A stretch of DNA of 64,000 bases from Epinephelus fuscoguttatus (Eukaryota > Chordata > Actinopteri > Perciformes > Serranidae), in contig NC_064759.1 of the NCBI RefSeq assembly GCF_011397635.1, positions 11,986,428-12,050,427 on the forward strand. The letters run 5' to 3'. The translations under genes and the position numbers were made by a program. The notes under the pieces are model-generated. The model searched no databases and had not been told where the DNA came from. It worked only from the letters and a program-made list of their open reading frames with translations. Below are positions 13,401 through 22,400 of this stretch, in pieces. Position 1 is the first letter of the stretch. The number at the start of each line of letters is the position of its first letter.

Positions 13401-16400
13401 TCACTCTGATAGGAAGTTCAGCTCAGTGCACGAGAAAAGAAATGGAAGTGAGGAAAGTAAACAAACAGCTAAAGTTAAGAGTCAAATTGTTATATTTGGT
13501 TAAAAAAAATGCCACTGAGCTCATAATTGTTTGAATTATTGCTTGCATGGTAAATATACCTTGATCTTTCAATGCTGGGTTGTGTTGTTAGTGTGCTAAC
13601 GGCTAACTAGCGTCTTGAATCTGTCCTGTTGGTTTTTCTTTTTTAATGATGAATACAGACTTTCGCCGCCTGCTGGTATGGAGAGTTACCTCCTCTCATG
13701 CAAGTGTACGTGCAACTTGTTGGCCAAGGCACAGGTAATATGAGGCAAGGCAACAGTCAGCCTTCGTCACCTCTCATTCTTTGATGCCTATTTTGTGTGT
13801 CTGAGGCTTAAAGGTGCAGTATGTCAAATTTTGTGCTATCTAGCAGTGAGGTTGCAGCTTACAACCAACTGAACACCCCAGTGCTCGCCCCTCTATATGG
13901 TGAACCTACGGTGGTCTCCAGTGTAAAGTAAAAATGCAAATGGCCCTATCTAGAGCCAGTGTGACTCTGTAAAAGAGGACCGGGGGTCTCATTACAGAGT
14001 ATTATTAGACACTGACATCTTTACAGATGACACCATAGACCTGAAGAGAAATACTCCTTATTTTCTGAGATTTTATAAACTAAACCATACATTTATTATT
14101 AAAAGACATCAATAAAATAATAAACAATGAAAAATAATAATTACACATCACAGAAATATAAACCTTACACCATGGGAGGTTAAGAGTTAACTTTTGAAGG
14201 TATGAGGGACCTCGAGTGTCTCAGCGAACAGTTAAAGATCAGTGAGTTGTACTAAATCATCTGTGTGTGTTTGTGTGGGAGTGCAGCTGGGAGACACTGT
14301 ACCTTAGCTACGACCAGATAGCCGGTGCCTTTGCCGTCCGTTTCCACAGCAAAAACTTCATCATCATTGCCAGCAGTGATGTGGAACTCGATAAGGGAGC
14401 TGCCGCTCTCTGGGTCATCAGCGTCTGTTGCTCTGATGGTGAGCACTGTGTGTCCCACAGCAGTGTCCTCTGCCAGAGTGTGACTGCCGTACTGCACACC
14501 GACGCAGGAACATGAAGAAAATCAGCCAAACATCGCGAGAAAGAAGAGACAGAAAGTGGTTCACATACTCACATCATTCTTCTCAAACAGTGGCATCTCG
14601 TTGTTGACATCGATCACCTTGACGACGACCTTGCATTCTGTGCTGAAAACTGTGAGACAGGGGAGTTAAAACTGACCCACCTCTAGTTACATGTGTATTA
14701 CATCGTACAGTTTCGTATGTGTTACCTGGGTCGTTGACTCTGACGTTGAGGTTATACATCTGGTGGTCTTTCCGCTGCAGCGAGCGCAGTGCCTGGATTC
14801 TTCCTGAATCACCGTCAATGGCGAAGGCAGTGGGTTCAGTGGGTGGATTCTGGGACAGGATGGTGAAAGTCAGCTGAGAGTTTAGTGTCCCTTCTTGATC
14901 GTCATCATGGGCCAACAGCTGTCCTATCAGGCTGCCTGGAACCACAAGAAACACAACTTGAGAATAAAAACTGATCTTAAATTTAAGGGTCTCCAGAGTC
15001 TTTTAGGCTTGTTACAGCAGAGTAAATCCTACTGTCAATACAAGTCTTTTATCCATCCATCCATCCATTTTCAGACACTTATCTCAGGTTAGGTCTCGGG
15101 GACAGCAGACTGAGCAAAGCACCCCAGAAGTCCCTCTCCCTAGCAACGCTTTCAGCTCCACCTGGGGGACCCCAAGGTGTTCCCAGGCCAGAAGAGATAT
15201 GTAATCCCTCCAGCGTGTTCTGGGTCTGCACCGGGGCCTCCTACCAGTGGGACGTGCCCGAAACACCTCCAACTGGAGGCTCTTGTCAAATCTTTCACCC
15301 ACCTCCAAAATCAGTTTATATTACCCCCCAAATGATCTGTTCCACAACCTAAGAATAAGGCACTACACTAAAAGTCGGAAAGAGATTAAAAGAGACCCAA
15401 CGCCTATCTAGCAGCCTTTTATCATGGCAATAGAAAAACACTTGCCAAATAGATGTCATATCTTCTACATCTGCAGATTGTAAACAGCTGACATGGCAGA
15501 AAATACCGTCCATGTGAAAGAGAAATTGCAGTTAGAATTAAATTTAACAACTTAATGGTTCATCTACAGTCTCTCGTCACAGCTCAGGAAAGCACATTGC
15601 ATTATCGGTGGAACTTGGCTCTGATGGTGGTCGATGAATGCCCAGCCTCCACCAGTAACACAGGGATGTACAACTCTGACTTTAGAGTGTTCTCAAGTGT
15701 AAATCTCAGAAATGTGTTAAATATGGATCCAAAAAATAAACGGGATGCAAACCAACAGAAGAAGCAACAGTGAGTGATCAAATACAAAGCAAGAGAAGCA
15801 AAGTTTAGGAAATTCTTTGGCTGAATCCCAGCTTTGAAGCACGTGTAACACTCTACGCCATTAATGGCTTATACGCTAACCACACACATCTTACCTACAG
15901 GTTCGTCCTCCTGCACTTCAAACACACTTTCCTCTTTTGCACACACTGGAGCGTTGTCATTAACATCCTCCACCAAGACTTGAATCTCCATGGGTGGATC
16001 CACCTGTTTGTCGTCGTTATCCACTGCGAACACCACCAGGATGTACTGAAACAGAGCCAACACAAGATCAAGAGTCAACCCTGAAAGCAGGTTTTGATTT
16101 CTACATGAGAAAACAGAGATTTACAAAGCAAACTGTGTTGCGTACCATGTCTTTGTCCTCTCTGTCCAGCTCCTCTGTCAGAAGTATTCTTCCATCTTCT
16201 GTGATCTGGAAGGGGAATTTCAGCTCTCGCTCTTTCTGCACTAACTTGTAGATGGCGCTGGGATCATTAGACTGCATCTAGATAGAAAGGGCCAGAGAGG
16301 GATGGTTAGTCACTGCATATAGAGAGTGTACTTTAACGTGTATGCATTTGTGAGATCTGTGGGAAGTTGGCATTCCACCACACCTTTGCGATATCCATAG

Positions 16401-19400
16401 GGTAAGTTTCCTTTAGGTGCTCTCTGATAGTAATAGGTCCAGGATTGACCCACAGGTTTTGCTGCACGACAATTCGCACTCTGGCGTTTCCACTCAGCGC
16501 TGTGTCCAACGCTCCGCCCAGGTCCTGCACACGCACAGACAGGGTGTAGTCTGGGTCCTCCAGGGGGTCCACATTCCTCCTCCTCAATTCTGACAAAACA
16601 AAGGACGACAAAGGCTGCAATTAGAGCCATTGTTTTTATTGTATCCCAGTGCAAACCTTGTGTTTCATATATTTTTATATTTAGAAATGTGACCAGAGGA
16701 AAGTGCAGGTATGTATGAGGAGAAAAAGAGATAAATAAATAAATAAATAGATAAATGAAAAAACAGAAATAATATTGATAAGTCAGTTAAGTTTCTTCAC
16801 AAATAAATAAATAAATAGTAATAATATTAATAAATCAGCGCAGTATTTTCACAAATAAGGAGGACCTCGCACGCTACCCTGGAGTCCACCCTTTTTATTT
16901 TTATCTTCCTTTTTGTCTCCTTGTATTTAGCTGTCTTATCTTTCTTCTCACAGGTGTCATTACATGGGCAACAAAAAGTAAAAGTCTGGTAATTGAATGT
17001 AACAAAAAACATTTCAGCAGATCTCTAATTTTGGACAGCTGAGTCACATGGATACAATCTTGGTGATTGGTGGTGGCTTAACCACTCTCCCCGGCTGAAC
17101 TCATCAACTCAGCACCCAATAAATCACAGCACCAGCGCTAATCGCTGTCTTCATTGCAGTCTGTGTTTATCTACATTGACACCATCCGTCACTCTCAAAT
17201 GCTCTAGCTTTTACACACCACAAATCCCTTGGCTGGGATCACTCATGACTTTTAAGATTTGAGAAACACATATGTGTCAAGCTAAACAAAAGTTTGTGTA
17301 CACAGTTTTGTGCTGCAGGATTAGTTCTCAGCTCTTCATGTTTTTTTTTTTTATTCAGGATACAAACCTGCTCTCTCCACACAGGTGAAGAAGGGATTGT
17401 CTTCATAGGGGACGTTCTGCACTGGACAGTAGTCGCTGAACTTTGTCTTCAGAGCGTCAATACTCTGATCTTCTCCCTTGCCATAACGGATGCCTTCTCT
17501 TGCCTTAAGCATCTTTTCCCCTGTTAAAAAACACGCAAACACATCAAATACTGTTCAGTACAGTCAGCTGACAGATAAAAACAGGCATCTTCAAACACAG
17601 ACCCATTCACATGCTCACACACACTCAAAGTAATCAGCGATCAACATCACGCGACACATTTAGGCAATCTGCCTCCAATCAGCGTTAATCTTGAGCACAC
17701 AAGATGAGCTGTTTAATCTGGATTTACAGTGGCACTATACTGCCAGATTACAGGCAGGGATGGACAGATTACTGACTTTCCCATGGAACGTGTTCCTAGT
17801 TCTGAATGCTGATGTCTGCGTTCATGTCTGTGTGTTATTACCTGCTTCTGTGGTGGAGATCTCTCCAGTGTTTGGGTCAATCTGGAACAGGAGGATGTTC
17901 TGTTTGTTGGGGATCTGGCTGACCAGGCTGTAGCTCAGTTGAGCGTTGGGAGTCTGCGGGTCGTCCCGATCCAGTGCAAACACGCGGGTAAATGGGACAC
18001 CTTGAAGAATGAAAAACTGATGTTAAAGTCTTAGCACAGTAAGATGCCAGCTCGAGTGTTTCGACACAGAGAACTATAGTGACTGGATGTCAGTGAACAT
18101 ATAGAAAAACTGCTTAACTCATATGCATGCCAGGAAAACTACCATAATGGTACTTTAAATGCTAAAATATATGAACACCAAACATATTCAAAAGCATAGC
18201 AGTTTGTTGGTTTTATAGAAGAGGTTTTCCACATTTTAGACAGCCACTGTTTTCCTTTCATTTTAGTACAGATTGAAAATCACTCCACAGAGACTGCAGA
18301 CTTGCTTGAGCTTCCCATCTCATTCCACATTAAGCAGCTTTAATCTCTTTGTTAAAGTAGTGTTGTCATGGCTAAGTAATACGGCTGTAATGAGGGACAT
18401 TTTTTCTTGTTGATCATCCTAGAAAGCACCTACATCCAATACACAAAGGTCCACTGCCAAATAGCAACTGCATATGTCCTTGTTTTCTCCTTTAATGTCT
18501 CCTTAAATCAGAGGTAGGCAGTTTTATTTTTGGCATCACTGGGCAAAATTCCACAATAAATTTTGAACATGTAATTCAAGAGGACCGAGGCAAAACTGGA
18601 CTTCTGTACCTTCTCTTGGGTCTGCTTTTAGGCTTTAAAAAATCTACCTTGTGATAGGAGATTTATGACAATCACAGGCAAAGGGCGTTCATATTGGCTG
18701 TTCTACAAATGCAGATTCCAGCATTGGCAGCAACTGCCTGCACTGCAAGAGTCTGACAATAAATGAATAAAACATGCCAACATCAACAAGGCATTTCAGT
18801 GATGGAGAGAAAATGTTGCCAATAGATTAGCCTTCTACTAGCCAAGGCCAAAAGCTCACAACTGCAGGTCCATGTTTATGTAGCTAGCATAAGCTAGAGC
18901 CTTGAATCACAGTGTCCTTTGCCTCACTCCCCACCTACAGACCCCCTCGCTGGGAGGAGAGCAGGCAGCAGCTCTGGGGACAGACCCCCACTTAGCAGCA
19001 ACCCAAATCCAGCCACTGCAAACTCTAGCTCAAGGTGACCGGAAAGACCAGAGTCCCTGGTGGATGAGCAAACTTTCTGTGGCTGCCGCTACACAGGTTA
19101 GACCCGGCGCTGCAGTCAGCCACCAGCTCACTGTGACACCCGGTGCTGGAGGGTTTGAACTGGGCGAATTTGAGCCGCAACAGCCAACTACCGCAAGGTC
19201 TAGAGAGGCAGGAAGTGAAGCAGAGAGACGGTGGGGTGGCGAACAAGCTAATTCTTTTATTTCTCATGTGTGATCTCATTAACAGAAAGAGAGGAGCGAA
19301 AAGGGGCTGAGTGAGCTGCGTGTAACTGTCGATGAAATAGGATTAAATAAATCAGTGGCTAGGAAACAGGGTTACTGTATGAAGCATGTGCATGTGCCTG

Positions 19401-22400
19401 TGGTGGTCTGGTGGGAGGGCTTTAGGACAGAGAGGGGACAGCTATAGGAGGGTGTATTTCCTAATTATGCCGGTTTTTTGCCTTTGCCAGATTTCTGCCA
19501 ACTTTAAGGTTGGAAAAATAATCTTATTCCATGTTATGTGGCAGTATTTATAATGTGTAAATGCTTGTTCTAACTTTACATTGAAACCCTACACTGTTGG
19601 CTGTTGGCACTGTTTTCTAACATCTCCACTTGAAATTGAAATAACAAAAACTGAGGGTCTGAGCAAAGTTCGGATGCACAGATTGAGTCTGTAATGAACT
19701 GAGGGTATAGTTTTGAAATGCAATGCTTTTTGGGATGCAGACACGCATGCATGTGGGTGAAGCAATACACAGTCCTGAAAGTGGTTTCACACATTTCCTC
19801 TGATCCACAGGTGAAATGGTGCATTACCCTGGCAAAGGTGGGGTGGAAAAACCTGATTAAACCTGGACCTTTAATCACATTCAAAGTACAAAATGTCCCA
19901 TTACGGTCACCTGTGATGGATTACATATACTGAATATTTACAGTTTCATGTGTGAACGACCTGTAAAGCAATACCAAGTGTTCCTAGGCCACTGTGTACA
20001 TTTACATCTAAGCCACTGCAGGTTTTGACTTTTTTTGCATTAGTAATGTTTCCTCTCCTCTTATTTATGAAACACACCTGCTGGATTGTTTTCTCTGACC
20101 AGTGCTGTGTAGTCACTCTGGTTGAAGTACGGAGCGTTGTTGTTGACGTCCAACACATTTATTGTCACATAAACTGGACCATCCACAACTTCATCATCTG
20201 CCAGTGCCTCCACCTGGATAAAGCCGCACACACACACAAACACAAGTATGTTTAAATACATGTTTTATAGCTGCTACAATGCAGAGGTATAACTTTCTGT
20301 GTGCTTATGAGAGGAGGAAGAACCCTGTTACCGCGAGTATGTAATGGTTCTCTCGTGACCAGTCCAGAGGCTTCTCCAGGAACAGCCACCCATCCTTGGA
20401 AATCCTAATGTCGTCCTTACCTTCTCCATTCAGCCTGAAATTATTAACACCTGCATGGGTCACCTGAAACTGTAGAGGGGAAACAACAGATTTGTTTATA
20501 GCCTTTTGACACTTTATATTATCACACACAAGAGGAAACAAAAGAAAAAATAGAAAAATCGCTGTACAAAAGGAATAAAATGCTAAAAACGCATACATAA
20601 GAGGCAACATAACTGTCAGGTACACAGCTCACACATTCAGAGACACAACACACACAGGAACACGTCAGGGAAGACCACATCAGGGGGACTCAAACGCTAA
20701 TGAATAGAAGTAGGTTTTGAGTCTGGACTTAAATGAGTCAGTGGAGGAGGCAGATCTGATTGGGATGGGAATGCTGTTCCACTGTTTGGGGGCAGACAAA
20801 ACAAAGGCACAATCACCCCTGAGCTTAAGTCTGGAGCATGGGACAGCCAGGAGCCTCAGGTCAGCTGACCTGAGGGACCTGGGCATAGAGTAGGGGGTTA
20901 GAAGGTCTGCGAGATAGGATATGAGCTTGCTGGTTAGCATGCTCATTTCAGTAGATATCTCTGCAACCATAGACTTTATAAGTCATGGACGTAGCTACTA
21001 TTGGTTTGTGGACCATGACTCGACAAGAGGTTGGAGCTGTGAGGAGCGAGTGGTGGATCTGACTCAGACTGTAGCGACGCCTCAGACAGCCTGTCACTCA
21101 AGCAGCCCCACCCTTAAATATGCATAACTTTAAGTATCAAGTCCAAGAAACTCAAAACAGTAATTGTACTGCCATGTGTGTACTACCTGATACATGGGAT
21201 ATGGCACCGGCGTCCCCTCTGGCACATCCAGCTCCGTGTTCTGAAACGGGCCCTTCTTCTCCTCCAGATCCTTCCCACCAGCCTATCAGAGCGCAGAAAC
21301 AGAGGTCAAAGGTCACTGAGTGTAGTACAGGAGGAAGTAAAACTGAACCTCTCCCACTCTACGCCCACATTTGCCCTTTCCGCTTTACTCCGTACTGTAG
21401 CTGAATGTAGTCGGGCATTAAGGGCAAGCCAGTTATTTATTGAACCAAAATTACATGTCAAGTGGGAGAACTCTTCCACTGCAGGACAGGAGAGCAAAGT
21501 CTACAAAGAAAGGACTGACACTCAGTTTAGTAACAATTCACACTTATTTTCTAGTGTTTTAAATGAGTTACCAAGGGTTCTCTTGTACACATTTATTAAC
21601 ACTTGTCATCAATGTTTCTTTTGCACAGGATGCTTTAATGACATAAAAAATTATCAGCCACATGCATGAGTCTCTGTAGTCATCTTGAGTCTCTCTGTAG
21701 TCATCTCGAGTCTCTGTAGTCATCTCGAGTCTCTGTAGTCATCTTGAGTCTCTGTAGTCATCTCGAGTCTCTGTAGTCATCTTGAGTCTCTCTGTAGTCA
21801 TCTCGAGTCTCTGTAGTCATCTTGAGTCTCTTTGTAGTCATCTCGAGTCTCTGTAGTCATCTCGAGTCTCTGTAGTCATCTTGAGTCTCTTTGTAGTCAT
21901 CTCGAGTCTCTGTAGTCATCTTGAGTCTCTCTGTAGTCATCTTGAGTCTCTTTGTAGTCATCTCGAGTCTCTGTAGTCATCTTGAGTCTCTCTGTAGTCA
22001 TCTCGAGTCTCTGTAGTCATCTCGAGTCTCTGTAGTCATCTTGAGTCTCTTTGTAGTCATCTTGAGTCTCTGTAGTCATCTCGAGTCTCTGTAGTCATCT
22101 TGAGTCTCTCTGTAGTCATCTCGAGTCTCTGTAGTCATCTTGAGTCTCTCATCTTGAGTCTCTGTAGTCATCTTGAGTCTCTCTGTAGTCATCTCGAGTC
22201 TCTGTAGTCATCTCGAGTCTCTGTAGTCATCTTGAGTCTCTTTGTAGTCATCTTGAGTCTCTGTAGTCATCTTGAGTCTCTCTGTAGTCATCTTGAGTCT
22301 CTGTAGTCATCTTGAGTCTCTTTGTAGTCATCTCGAGTCTCTGTAGTCATCTTGAGTCTCTCTGTAGTCATCTTGAGTCTCTGTAGTCATCTTGAGTCTC

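Noticed and set aside
18902-19273. 123-codon plus-strand frame in cdh17 intron 4
   Set aside because: GC-rich intronic block, no domain; the open frame is expected from composition.
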